Source: an uncultured beta proteobacterium (lineage in GTDB: Bacteria > Pseudomonadota > Gammaproteobacteria > Burkholderiales > Burkholderiaceae_C). Taken from it: a stretch of 47,317 nucleotides of DNA. Below, one piece after another: positions 25,243 through 34,387 of this stretch; positions within the stretch are counted from its first letter, which is position 1; each line of letters opens with the position of its first letter. The stretch spans positions 1 to 47,317 of the forward strand of contig CAINUX010000074.1 of assembly GCA_903853895.1 (NCBI GenBank), written 5' to 3'. The notes beneath the pieces were generated by a model that worked only from the letters and a program-made list of their open reading frames with translations, did no database searches and was not told where the DNA came from. The position numbers and the translations under genes are program-made.

Positions 25243-27605
25243 AACGCTTTGCTGTCGCACTCTGTGGTCTGGTTTTGGGAGCCGCCGTATGGGCGCAAGA
25301 CAAGTCGCTGCAGCAGGCCAATGACTTCTACGAGAAGCCCTTGGAAGAACTGTTGAAAGTTGAAACACCCACCAAGGCCGAGATCGGCTCACGATCGGGT
25401 GCGCGTGATGCGCTGGAGGCCGATGTGCCGATTGACGTCATCACCGCTGCGCAACTCGAATCCAGTGGCTTTACGGAACTGGGCAAGGCGCTGATGAAGC
25501 TTGTGCCGGGGTTCAATTCGCCCAGGCCTACCGGTCACGATGGCACCGACCATGTGCCGCCGTTCATGTTGCGCGGGCTCAACCCCGATCAGGTGCTGGT
25601 GCTGGTTAATGGCAAGCGCCTGCACCAAAGTTCGCTGCTGAATGTCAACATCTCCGTGGGTCGGGGCACCTCGGGCGTGGACATCAACACCATCCCCATG
25701 CGTGCCATTGAACGTGTCGAGGTACTGCGCGATGGTGCTGCCGCCCAATACGGGTCAGACGCGATTGCCGGCATCATCAATATCATCCTCAAGGGATACG
25801 GGCATGACAGCCGGGCCTCGGTGAGTTATGGCCGCACAACGCAGGGGGACGGGGCGGTGCGTCAGGCCGATGTGTTCTATTCTGTGCAGCTGAAAAACGA
25901 CGGCTTCATCAATATGACCGCCGAGGCGCGGGACCGTGGCCGAACCAACCGTGCAGGCCCGGATTCACGGCTTGGTAACGCGATCAATCACTTGATCGGC
26001 GAGACCGCGGCGCAAGACGGGCAATTCGCGATCAACGCTGAGGTTCCGGTCGAAGCGGTGAGCTTTTATGCACACGGTCTGCTGGACCGCCGTAACAGCA
26101 GTGCCGGTGCCCTGTACCGACTGCCGACCGATGTGCGTAACAACCCGGCGCTGTACCCGACGGGTTTTTTACCAATGATTGAGCCCACAATCAACGACTA
26201 CTCACTCAGCGCCGGTGTGCGCGGCGTGAGTGCTGACAACGTGCGCTGGGACCTAAGCCTGACCCACGGCAGAAACGACTACCACTTCTATGTGTCCAAC
26301 ACCCACAACGACTCGCTGGGAAACAGCTCGCCTACGTCGTTTGACAGTGGCGCAACCACCTACACGCAGGACATCCTCAATCTCGATCTGGTGAAGAAAA
26401 TTGGCGCACTCAACCTGGCCGGTGGTGCAGAAATTCGCCACGAGAATTACCGGATCAGCCGTGGTGAGCTTGCATCGTATGTGCTGGGTTCCACCAGCAC
26501 CATTGCGGGGGCTCAGGGGTTTCCGGGCTTCATGCCCGAGAACGAAGTCAATGCTTCGCGCAGCAACAAGGCACTCTATGGGGATGCCCGTTACGGGGTT
26601 TCGCGGGCCGTGTCGGTCGAGGGGGCCGTCCGTTATGAGAGCTACAGCGACTTTGGATCTACCTTGGACAATAAGTTGGCATTGGCCTTTCGACCACATG
26701 AAGATATGTTGCTACGCGCAAGTGCCAGCTCGGGTTTTCGCGCACCTTCGCTTTCCCAGGCTTACTACACCTCCACCGTTTCCACGCTAAGCAGTGCGGA
26801 CTCCACATTCAGGCAAGCGGGAACCTTTGCTGTCAATCATCCGGTTGCCGTTGCGCTCGGATCGCAGGCGCTGCGCCCGGAAAAATCGAAGCACCAGACG
26901 GTGGGGGTGGTGTACCAGCCCACCAGCGATTTCTCGATCAGCGCTGATTTTTTTTCCGCCGACATTACGGATCGCATCATGCTGACCGGCAACATTGTTG
27001 ACTCGGTGTCGCCCCAAGTTAAAGCGATTCTCAAGCAATATGGTGTGCAAAGCGCCCGCTATTTCACAAACGCCATTGCCACTGAAACCAAGGGCTTGGA
27101 TATACGTCTGAACTACAAGCACAGCTTTGAGAATCACAGCAAGCTCAAGGTGGTCGCCTCGTACCACCGCGACCAGACGACGATTGCCGATATTTACCCG
27201 CTGGCCTCGATTCTTGGCAATCAAACCACAACAGCCGTGTTGAACGACACCACGCAGTCATTTATTGAAACGGCTCAACCTGCTGACGGCTACAAACTAT
27301 GGACCCAGTATGACGCTGGAGCTTGGCGCAGCACTTTAAATCTGAACCGTGTTGGCAGCTATGCCTATTTCAACGGTAGCCGCTTTGGCGCGAAACTGAC
27401 TACCGATCTGGACGTGGCGCTGCAGTTGAGCAAGACGGTGGAAGTGGCCTTGGGCGGGAACAATATCTTTAATGTGCTGCCTGATAAATTCCCTGATTCC
27501 AACAATCTTTTTACCAGCGGCAGCGGCATCATCCAGTACCCGCCGATCAGCCCGTTTGGTTACAACGGTGCTTTCTATTACGTCCGGCTGAATATCAAGC
27601 TGTAG
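25239..27605 (+). CDS. TonB-dependent outer-membrane receptor
   Basis: 788 residues. Signal peptide at 1-19, plug domain at about 45-185 (VPIDVITAAQLESSGFTELG, then MLRGLNPDQVLVLVNGKRLH and IERVEVLRDGAAAQYGSDAIAG), then a 22-strand-type barrel ending in the aromatic YYVRLNIKL. There is no N-terminal signalling (STN) domain, so it is not a classic FecA-type transducer. No iron or B12 genes are nearby, and the ligand cannot be read from the sequence. ATGA overlap with the YfiR-like gene implies shared production and suggests that it is the outer-membrane input of the c-di-GMP module. It converges on nasA with an 18-base gap. Confidence 0.88.
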   Translation: MKRFAVALCGLVLGAAVWAQDKSLQQANDFYEKPLEELLKVETPTKAEIGSRSGARDALEADVPIDVITAAQLESSGFTELGKALMKLVPGFNSPRPTGHDGTDHVPPFMLRGLNPDQVLVLVNGKRLHQSSLLNVNISVGRGTSGVDINTIPMRAIERVEVLRDGAAAQYGSDAIAGIINIILKGYGHDSRASVSYGRTTQGDGAVRQADVFYSVQLKNDGFINMTAEARDRGRTNRAGPDSRLGNAINHLIGETAAQDGQFAINAEVPVEAVSFYAHGLLDRRNSSAGALYRLPTDVRNNPALYPTGFLPMIEPTINDYSLSAGVRGVSADNVRWDLSLTHGRNDYHFYVSNTHNDSLGNSSPTSFDSGATTYTQDILNLDLVKKIGALNLAGGAEIRHENYRISRGELASYVLGSTSTIAGAQGFPGFMPENEVNASRSNKALYGDARYGVSRAVSVEGAVRYESYSDFGSTLDNKLALAFRPHEDMLLRASASSGFRAPSLSQAYYTSTVSTLSSADSTFRQAGTFAVNHPVAVALGSQALRPEKSKHQTVGVVYQPTSDFSISADFFSADITDRIMLTGNIVDSVSPQVKAILKQYGVQSARYFTNAIATETKGLDIRLNYKHSFENHSKLKVVASYHRDQTTIADIYPLASILGNQTTTAVLNDTTQSFIETAQPADGYKLWTQYDAGAWRSTLNLNRVGSYAYFNGSRFGAKLTTDLDVALQLSKTVEVALGGNNIFNVLPDKFPDSNNLFTSGSGIIQYPPISPFGYNGAFYYVRLNIKL

Positions 27606-27623
27606 GAGTCTCTTTACTACGGG

Positions 27624-30476
27624 TCAAGCACCCTGCGTGGCATCCCGTAGCCCAGCCGGGATCGACTGGCGCACCATGCGCTTGACCTCGGGCAGGCATG
27701 ACCCGCAGTTGGTGCCGCACTCCAGTGCCGACTGCAGTTGCACCAGACGCTGGTCCTCGTTGCCCTTGCAATGCCCCAATTGCGCGGAGATGGCCGCCTC
27801 GGTCACGTTGAAACAGGTGCAGATCTGTTTGCCGCGCGCTTGCACGGCCATCGGCGGCTTGGCACCGGGCACCAGCAGCATGCGGCCATAGGCCTGTGCG
27901 GGCAGTTCGTCCTGCAGCAGCGTCTTGATCCAGCTCTGGGCGCTGGTGTCACCCGCCAGCACAAAGGCGTTGAGGCGTGCTTCACCTTTGGTGTTGCCGG
28001 CGTTGGCAGCATGCGTCAGTTGCACGGCACGGCGTTGACCGCGTTTTTTGTCGGCATAGCGCAGCACGTCGTTGCCGCCCAGGCCCAACAGGCCTTCGAT
28101 GGCGGTCAAGACGCTGTCGGGTGGTGCATCGTAGGCCGCCGCGCGAAACAGCAGGCCACTGCGCTCGCGGCCAAACGGTGTGCAACTGGCGAAGGCGAAC
28201 TGTGGCATCAGGGCCTTGAGTTGTTCGCGCGCCTGCAGGGCCACACCATCGCTCAGCCAGGCGATGCCCAACAGCGACCACGGCATGTCGGCCTTGAGCA
28301 CCTTGATGGCGGCGTGCTTGAACTCGGGCTGCTTGGAAATCGGGCAAAACGTTGGCGACGTCAGTGCGTTGACGCCGGCCAGGCGCTCGCCGGTGCTGCT
28401 GGAGCCGCTGAGAAACTCTTCGCCCCAGTGCATGGCCATGAAGGTCTGGTTGGGGGCCAGCGTGGCGCTGGACTGCACTGGCACGACGATAGAGCCGCGT
28501 TTGCCGGTGACATGCACCAGGTCACCATTGACCAGTTGGCGCCGCTCCATGTCCTTGGCATTCATCTCGATGGCGGGCTCTGCCACATGGCCAAACAGGC
28601 GGCCCAGCGTGCCGGTGCGGCTCATGCCGTGCCACTGGTCGCGCAATCGCCCGGTGGTCAGTGACAGCGGCAAGCGTGCCTCACGCGGCTCAGCCACAGG
28701 CTGGTACACCGTGTTGGAAAACATGGCTTTGCCGTCCGCTGTGGGGAACCGGCCGTCTTCGTACAGGCGTTTCTTGCCGGTGCTCTGGCCTTCCGGCAAT
28801 GGCCACTGTTGGGGGCCTTGTGTGTCCAGCATGGCGTAGGACATGCCGGTGATGTCCAGGTCGCGCCCGCGCGTGCTTTCGCGGTGCTCGTTCCAGATGG
28901 ATTCGTGGGAATCGTAGGCGAAGAGGGGTTTGCCGCAGCCAACGCCCATTGCTTCCAGTCGGCGGGCAAAGTCGATTGCGATATGCCAGTCGTTACGCGG
29001 TCCACTCTCGCGCAGCCCGGGCGGCTCGACCGCCGCCCGTACCCGGGAGATTCGGCGTTCGCTGTTGGTCACCGTGCCACTCTTTTCGCCCCAAGTGGTG
29101 GCGGGCAACAGCAGGTCGGCATAGCGGCAGGTGGCGGTGGTGGAGAAGGCTTCTTGCACCACCACCAGCTCGGCCCGCTCCAGTGCGCGGCGCACTGTGG
29201 CCTGGTCGGGCATGCTTTGGGCGGGGTTGGTGCAGGCAATCCACAGGGCCTTGATCTCCCCGTCGGCGGCCGCCTGGAACATTTCCACCGCCGTCTTGCC
29301 GGGTTTGTGGGGAACCTGGGGCACGCCCCATAGCGCGGCCACCTCGGCACGGTGGGCGGGGTTGTTCATGTCCCGGTGGGCGCTGAGCAAATTGGCCAGG
29401 CCACCCACCTCGCGCCCGCCCATAGCGTTGGGCTGGCCGGTTAGCGAAAACGGCCCCGCGCCGGGTTTGCCGATCTGACCGGTTGCCAGGTGCAGGTTGA
29501 TCAGCGCGGCGTTCTTGGCCGTACCGCTGCTGGACTGGTTCAGCCCCTGGCAGTACAGGCTGAGTGTGGGGGTACGCTCTTGCCCGTGCATGTGCTGCAT
29601 GCCTGCAAAGTAGCGCGTGGCCTTGAGCAGCGCGTCCTTGGTGATGCCGCAGGCGTCAGCCACCACAAAGGGCGTGTAGTCGCGCACCGTGGCCTTCAGT
29701 GCTTCAAAGCCGTTGGTGTGGGCGTCGATGAACGCAGTGTCCAGCCAGCCTTCCCAGGCCATGATGTGCAGCATGCCATTGAACAGCATGACATCGGTGC
29801 CGGGTTGAATGGGGAGGTGCAGATCGGCAATGCTGGCGGTGTCGGTGGCGCGCGGGTCCACCACCACGATGCTTAAGTTCGGGTTGGCTTTTTTGGCGTC
29901 TTCAATGCGCCGAAACAGAATCGGGTGGGCAAAGGCCGTATTAGAGCCCACGATGAAGATGCACTGCGCGTGGTTCAGGTCGTCATAGCAGGCGGGTGGC
30001 GCGTCGGCCCCCAGCGTCTGCTTGTAGCCAGCCACGGCGCTGCTCATGCACAGGCGCGAGTTGGTGTCGATGTTGTTGGTACCAATCAGGCCCTTGGCCA
30101 GTTTGTTGAAGGCGTAATAGTCTTCGGTCAGCAACTGGCCTGACACATAAAAGCCCACCGCGTCCGGGCCATGGTCGCGGATGATGCGGGCAAAGCCCTC
30201 GCTGGCCGTGTCCAGCGCTGCATCCCACGAGACAGGCTGGGGCGCTTCGCCGCGCTGCAGGCGTTGCATGGGCTGCAATAGCCGCGTTTGCCGTGTGACG
30301 AAGGCACTGGCTGTGTGGTGCAGGGTGGCACCCTTGGTGCACAGGCGGCCAAAGTTGGCCGGGTGGTCGGGGTCACCCCGCACACCGGTGATCTGATCAC
30401 CGTTGGACTCGATGATGACGCCACAGCCCACGCCGCAGTAGGGGCAGGTCGATTGGGTCTCGCGCAGTGCGGTCAT
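27624..30476 (-). CDS. nasA: Assimilatory nitrate reductase catalytic subunit
   Basis: 950 residues. The N-terminal [4Fe-4S] cysteines (C11, C14, C18 and a further one in RLCTKG) and the molybdopterin-guanine dinucleotide domains identify a cytosolic nitrate reductase of the NasA/NarB group. A BFD-like [2Fe-2S] region near residue 885 (CTCFNV, then CGTNCGSC) serves for electron entry, as in NasA of Klebsiella. It reduces nitrate to nitrite using Mo-bis-MGD. No Tat signal, as expected. The start overlaps the nirD stop, making it the last gene of the nirB-pilJ-nirD-nasA set. Confidence 0.93.
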   Translation of the reverse strand: MTALRETQSTCPYCGVGCGVIIESNGDQITGVRGDPDHPANFGRLCTKGATLHHTASAFVTRQTRLLQPMQRLQRGEAPQPVSWDAALDTASEGFARIIRDHGPDAVGFYVSGQLLTEDYYAFNKLAKGLIGTNNIDTNSRLCMSSAVAGYKQTLGADAPPACYDDLNHAQCIFIVGSNTAFAHPILFRRIEDAKKANPNLSIVVVDPRATDTASIADLHLPIQPGTDVMLFNGMLHIMAWEGWLDTAFIDAHTNGFEALKATVRDYTPFVVADACGITKDALLKATRYFAGMQHMHGQERTPTLSLYCQGLNQSSSGTAKNAALINLHLATGQIGKPGAGPFSLTGQPNAMGGREVGGLANLLSAHRDMNNPAHRAEVAALWGVPQVPHKPGKTAVEMFQAAADGEIKALWIACTNPAQSMPDQATVRRALERAELVVVQEAFSTTATCRYADLLLPATTWGEKSGTVTNSERRISRVRAAVEPPGLRESGPRNDWHIAIDFARRLEAMGVGCGKPLFAYDSHESIWNEHRESTRGRDLDITGMSYAMLDTQGPQQWPLPEGQSTGKKRLYEDGRFPTADGKAMFSNTVYQPVAEPREARLPLSLTTGRLRDQWHGMSRTGTLGRLFGHVAEPAIEMNAKDMERRQLVNGDLVHVTGKRGSIVVPVQSSATLAPNQTFMAMHWGEEFLSGSSSTGERLAGVNALTSPTFCPISKQPEFKHAAIKVLKADMPWSLLGIAWLSDGVALQAREQLKALMPQFAFASCTPFGRERSGLLFRAAAYDAPPDSVLTAIEGLLGLGGNDVLRYADKKRGQRRAVQLTHAANAGNTKGEARLNAFVLAGDTSAQSWIKTLLQDELPAQAYGRMLLVPGAKPPMAVQARGKQICTCFNVTEAAISAQLGHCKGNEDQRLVQLQSALECGTNCGSCLPEVKRMVRQSIPAGLRDATQGA

Positions 30477-30847
30477 GGAGTGGTTTTGGGACCTGCAATC
30501 GGACGGGTCTGGTCAATGGCGTGGCTGGCCAGCTCATCGGTCTTCAGCGACACCTGGCCGTCTTCGACCCTGACCGCAAACTTGGGTGTGCAGCCTTCAT
30601 CGGGCGCGGCCGCCTGACCGGTGCACAGGCCAATCGTCCAGTTGTGCAGCGGGCAGGCCACGCTGGTGCCGAACACAATGCCTTGCGACAGAGGGCCGCC
30701 CTTGTGCGGGCAGCGGTCGAGCAGGGCGAACACTTCACCCGCGTCGTTGCGGAACACGGCCACATCCAACCCGTGAGTGCGGGCGACGCGCCGGGAGCCC
30801 AGCACGGGGATGTCCTCGACTTTACAAACTGCGGTCCATTCACTCAT
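30473..30847 (-). CDS. nirD: Nitrite reductase small subunit (Rieske-type)
   Basis: 124 residues. NirD family with a Rieske fold; here both iron-ligand motifs are intact (CPHKGG and CPLHNW), so it can hold a [2Fe-2S] cluster, unlike some enteric NirD proteins that lack it. It supports NirB in NAD(P)H-dependent reduction of nitrite to ammonium. Its ribosome binding site (AAAAGGA, minus strand 30862-30856) lies within a copy of the dispersed repeat that fills the spacer to the PilJ-domain gene. Overlaps nasA by four bases. Confidence 0.92.
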   Translation of the reverse strand: MSEWTAVCKVEDIPVLGSRRVARTHGLDVAVFRNDAGEVFALLDRCPHKGGPLSQGIVFGTSVACPLHNWTIGLCTGQAAAPDEGCTPKFAVRVEDGQVSLKTDELASHAIDQTRPIAGPKTTP

Positions 30848-30850
30848 TTT

Positions 30851-30900
30851 GCTATTCCTTTTATAGCTGCACTCTCATATTTCACGAGGGCTACAGGCTG
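30851..30900 (+). repeat. Dispersed CACGAGGG repeat, copy E, upstream of nirD
   Basis: GCTATTCCTTTTATAGCTGC followed by ATTTCACGAGGGCTACAGG. It occupies nearly the whole 66-base gap between the PilJ-domain gene and nirD; its left end provides the nirD Shine-Dalgarno. Confidence 0.8.
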
Positions 30901-30913
30901 GTTTGTTAAATGG

Positions 30914-31714
30914 TCAGGTCTTCAGGGACGAATACATGCCGGTGACGCGGTCCATGACCTGCAGCAGGTTCTCGCTGGCCTGGAAGACATCGATCAGCGC
31001 CTTGGGCGTGCTCGACTCTGTGAGGGTCACCTTTTTCAGGGCCGATTCAAAGAACAGCCACTGGGCGTCGGCCACCTTCAGGTCGTCTTCAATCCTGGGT
31101 GTGGTCTCGGGTGCCTTGTGCAGCATCAGCATGGCGTTGCTGAACTCCGTGCGCGCCTTGTCAATTTCGATGCCGGCTGTGGCGGCGTCTACTGGCAGTC
31201 GCGCCGCCAGGAAATACATGGCCATGCGCTGGCTCAGCATGCGCTGGCGGCCGGCGACGTTGACCAGCTTGCCCAGTGGCTTGCCTTGCACAGCCTCAAA
31301 CTGCACGGTGCCCTGCTGGGCCAACGCCAACACGCCGGCGTTGAGGTGCAGCATGTTGGCCGCGCTCTCGCGGGATGGCACAGTGCCCACCAGCGCACCC
31401 TTGTAGCCGCTCCAGGATGACTCCAGCTTGCTGTAGGTCTCCTTGATTTCGGCGGACGCGGCGTAGGCTTTGAGTTCCACCAGTTGGCGGTCGAACAGGG
31501 CCATGGATTTGTCCAGCGCCGACTGTGCGCTGGATTTTTCAATGCCGTGCACCAGGGCCAGCCAGGCCTTGCCCATGCGCTGGCTCAGCATGCGCTGGCG
31601 CCCGGCCTTGTTGATGGCATCACCAAGGTCATTGACCTGGGCATGCACACTCAGCAGCGGCAGGCCCACTGCGGCAACGATCAGCGTACGGCGGTTCAAC
31701 AAGTTGGTTTTCAT
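30914..31714 (-). CDS. Stand-alone PilJ-type sensor domain protein
   Basis: 266 residues. A signal peptide (LIVAAVGLPLLSVHA) exports it, and the rest is two tandem PilJ-N/type IV pili methyl-accepting-like repeats, each with the motif GRQRMLSQRM (near residues 37 and 155). This domain is the one found in nitrate/nitrite sensors related to NarX/NIT-type helical bundles; here it has no output domain. Set between nirB and nirD it may bind nitrate or nitrite in the periplasm, which is inference. A TTG five codons upstream is an alternative start; the ATG is preferred. The related domain is fused to an ANTAR regulator at 34579-35889. Confidence 0.8.
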   Translation of the reverse strand: MKTNLLNRRTLIVAAVGLPLLSVHAQVNDLGDAINKAGRQRMLSQRMGKAWLALVHGIEKSSAQSALDKSMALFDRQLVELKAYAASAEIKETYSKLESSWSGYKGALVGTVPSRESAANMLHLNAGVLALAQQGTVQFEAVQGKPLGKLVNVAGRQRMLSQRMAMYFLAARLPVDAATAGIEIDKARTEFSNAMLMLHKAPETTPRIEDDLKVADAQWLFFESALKKVTLTESSTPKALIDVFQASENLLQVMDRVTGMYSSLKT

Positions 31715-31814
31715 GGTTGCAGCTTTCAAAAAAAGACGCCAGTGTCCGGAATAGCGCTACTTTCAAAAATGCAGTAGTTAAAGAATTTCATGGATTGCCG
31801 TAGTCAGTGCACAC

Positions 31815-31834
31815 AGATTGATGTACATCAATCT
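31815..31834. promoter_or_regulatory. FNR/Dnr-type box in a perfect palindrome
   Basis: AGATTGATGTACATCAATCT is a perfect 20-base palindrome containing TTGAT-GTAC-ATCAA, an exact FNR/Anr consensus. It lies 4 bases past the nirB stop and about 110 bases before the PilJ-domain gene, so it could give that gene and nirD-nasA a separate oxygen- or NO-responsive promoter. The -10 that should follow is weak. It has no T-run, so a terminator is less likely. Confidence 0.6.
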
Positions 31835-31838
31835 CCAT

Positions 31839-34283
31839 TCAGGCGTTCACCGCCGCAAACTGCCGGGTATCGACTTCCGCTTCCTTGAAGTCGAACCACG
31901 GATCAGGCTCGCCATCCAGCGCAAACTGCAACTGCTCCCACAGTGCCTTGCGGCCCGCGGCATCTTCCAGAATGCGCTTCTTCACGTAGTCCAGACCGAC
32001 GCGCGATACGAAGTGCACGGTGCGCTCCAGGTACCAGCCCTCCTGTCGGTACAGCTCGCAAAACGCGCCGGTGTATTCCAGCACCTCAGCCGCGGTCTTT
32101 ACCTTGACCAGGAAGTGGGCCACCTCGGTCTTGATGCCGCCGTTGCCGGCCACATACATCTCCCAGCCACTGTCCACGCCAATGATGCCTACGTCCTTGA
32201 TGCCGGCCTCAGCGCAGTTGCGCGGGCAGCCTGATACGGCGAACTTGACCTTGTGCGGAGCGTACATGCGCCACATGGCGCGCTCCAGGTCCTTGCCCAT
32301 CTGCGTGCTGTCTTGTGTGCCCATGCGGCACCACTCGCTGCCCACGCAGGTCTTGACCGTGCGCAGGGCCTTGGCGTAGGCGTGGCCGCTGGGCATGCCG
32401 ATGTCTTTCCAGACATTGACCAGGTCTTCCTTCTTCACGCCCAATAGGTCGATGCGCTGGCCGCCCGTGACCTTGACGGTGGGGATCTTGTACTTGTCCA
32501 CCACGTCGGCAATGCGGCGTAGCTCGCTGGCCGTGGTTTCTCCCCCCCACATACGCGGGATCACGCTGTAGGTGCCGTCCTTCTGGATGTTGGCGTGGCT
32601 GCGCTCGTTGATGAAGCGGCTTTGCGGATCGTCCTTGGCTTGTTTGGGCCAAGTGCTGATCAGGTAGTAGTTGACGGCCGGTCGGCACGATGCGCAACCG
32701 TTGGGCGTCTTCCATTCCAAAAACTTGAAGGTGTCGGCAATCGTCATCAGCTTGTTGGTGCGGATAGCATCGCGCACGGCCTGGTGGCCGTGGTCGGTGC
32801 AGCTGCACATGGCCTTTAGCTTGGGCGTGGCGGAGTAGTCGCCACCGGCGGTGAACATCAGCAACTGTTCGACCAGACCGGTGCAGGAGCCGCACGACGC
32901 GCTGGCCTTGGTGTGCTTGCGCACCTCGTCGAGCGTGAACAGGCCCTTGTCCTTGATGGCCTTGCAGATCGTGCCCTTGGTCACGCCGTTGCAGCCGCAG
33001 ACTTCGTCGCTGTCTTTCATCGCGGCGGCCTTGTTATGACCCTCGTGCCCAACGTCGCCGATGTTGGATTCGCCAAACATCAGCTTGTCGCGGATGTCGC
33101 TCACGCTGCGGCCATCGCGCAGCAGCTTGAAGTAGTAGCTGCCGTCCACGGTGTCGCCATACAGGCAGGCCCCAACCAGCTTGTCGTCCTTGATGACCAG
33201 CTTCTTGTAGACGCCGCCGTAGGGGTCGCTCATCACCAGTTCTTCGGTGCCTTCACCGCCGGTGAAATCGCCCGCGCTGAACAGATCAATGCCGGTGACC
33301 TTGAGCTTGGTCGAGGTGAGGGAGCCCTGGTAACGGCCAATGCCGAACATCGCCAGGTGGTTGGCTGCGACCTTGGCCTGCTCGAACAGAGGGGCCACCA
33401 GGCCATACGCAATGCCGCGGTGGGCCGCGCATTCGCCCACCGAGTAAATGCGTGCATCGGTGGTGGTCTGCATGGTGTCGTTGACGACGATGCCCTTGTT
33501 GCAGTGCAGGCGCATGCTTTCGGCCAACTGGGTGTTAGGGCGGATGCCGACCGCCATGACCACTAGGTCGGCGGCAACGGAAGTCCCGTCCTTGAATTGG
33601 ATGGATTGGACGCGGCCGCCTTTGCCGTCATCGGCGCTACCAATCAGCGCTTGGGTTTGCGCACCCATCAGAAACTTCAGGCCGCGGTCTTCCAGCGACT
33701 TTTGCAGCATCTTGCCCGCCACGGTGTCCAGCTGGCGCTCCATCAGCGTGGGCATCACGTGCACCACGCTCACATCCATGCCGCGCAGCATCAGGCCGTT
33801 GGCCGCTTCCAGACCCAGCAGGCCGCCGCCAATGACGACGGCGTTCTTGTATTTGGAGGCTGCGTCAATCATGGCCTCGGTGTCAGCAATGTCGCGGTAG
33901 GCGATCACGCCTTCCAGGTTTTTACCGGGTACGGGCAGGATGAATGGGTTGGAGCCGGTGCACAGCAGCAGGCGGTCGTATTCGGCCTCGGTGCCGTCTT
34001 CGGCGCGCACGATGCGCTTGATGCGGTCCACCTCGACCACCTTTTTGCCGGCGTGCAGCGTGATGTGGTTGTCGGTGTACCAGTCCCAGGAGTTGAGGAC
34101 GATCTCGTCCAGGGTTTGCTCACCGGCCAGCACTGGGGAGAGCAGGATGCGGTTGTAGTTGGGGTGGGGCTCGGCGCCAAAGACCGTGATGTCGTAGAGC
34201 TCGGGGGCAATCTTCAACAGCTCTTCCAGGGTGCGCACACCCGCCATGCCGTTGCCAATCATTACCAACTTTGATTTCTTCAT
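31839..34283 (-). CDS. nirB: Assimilatory nitrite reductase large subunit
   Basis: 814 residues. N-terminal FAD/NAD(P)H domains (VMIGNGMAGVRTLEELL, then VIGGGLLGLEAANGL), a BFD-like [2Fe-2S] region (CGCNGVTKGTICKAI and CGSCTGLVEQLL), and a C-terminal siroheme/[4Fe-4S] domain with CVGSEWC and SGCPRNCAEAG. It reduces nitrite to ammonium with six electrons from NAD(P)H. ATG 34283 has GGAG 8 bases upstream and gives the usual MKKSKLVMIGNG start. It is led by a sigma-54 promoter and an ANTAR-type leader and heads nirB-pilJ-nirD-nasA. Confidence 0.94.
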   Translation of the reverse strand: MKKSKLVMIGNGMAGVRTLEELLKIAPELYDITVFGAEPHPNYNRILLSPVLAGEQTLDEIVLNSWDWYTDNHITLHAGKKVVEVDRIKRIVRAEDGTEAEYDRLLLCTGSNPFILPVPGKNLEGVIAYRDIADTEAMIDAASKYKNAVVIGGGLLGLEAANGLMLRGMDVSVVHVMPTLMERQLDTVAGKMLQKSLEDRGLKFLMGAQTQALIGSADDGKGGRVQSIQFKDGTSVAADLVVMAVGIRPNTQLAESMRLHCNKGIVVNDTMQTTTDARIYSVGECAAHRGIAYGLVAPLFEQAKVAANHLAMFGIGRYQGSLTSTKLKVTGIDLFSAGDFTGGEGTEELVMSDPYGGVYKKLVIKDDKLVGACLYGDTVDGSYYFKLLRDGRSVSDIRDKLMFGESNIGDVGHEGHNKAAAMKDSDEVCGCNGVTKGTICKAIKDKGLFTLDEVRKHTKASASCGSCTGLVEQLLMFTAGGDYSATPKLKAMCSCTDHGHQAVRDAIRTNKLMTIADTFKFLEWKTPNGCASCRPAVNYYLISTWPKQAKDDPQSRFINERSHANIQKDGTYSVIPRMWGGETTASELRRIADVVDKYKIPTVKVTGGQRIDLLGVKKEDLVNVWKDIGMPSGHAYAKALRTVKTCVGSEWCRMGTQDSTQMGKDLERAMWRMYAPHKVKFAVSGCPRNCAEAGIKDVGIIGVDSGWEMYVAGNGGIKTEVAHFLVKVKTAAEVLEYTGAFCELYRQEGWYLERTVHFVSRVGLDYVKKRILEDAAGRKALWEQLQFALDGEPDPWFDFKEAEVDTRQFAAVNA

Positions 34284-34354
34284 TGCGCCACTCCAGAGAT
34301 CGATAGGCTTTGGCGCACGGCGAGCCGCATGCCAAAAAAACAGGGAATAGAGAG

Positions 34355-34372
34355 ACCGGCCGTGCGGCCAGT
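34355..34372 (-). terminator. Candidate attenuator hairpin in the nirB leader
   Basis: On the minus strand ACTGGCCG and CGGCCGGT pair (one G-U), but the run of seven T starts 14 bases further on (34340-34334). The gap makes this a poor standard terminator; the leader may attenuate by another fold. Confidence 0.35.
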
Positions 34373-34387
34373 ACACAACACATCAGT

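Noticed and set aside
30467-31420. 317-codon plus-strand frame opposite nirD and the PilJ-domain gene
   Set aside because: Antisense to two well supported genes, no recognisable domains, and the His/Gln/Val-rich composition is typical of a shadow frame in GC-rich DNA.
31735-31760. ANTAR-like hexaloop (ACTGGC) followed by a T-run before the PilJ-domain gene
   Set aside because: The stem is only three to four pairs and there is no second hairpin or sigma-54 promoter, so it is probably chance.
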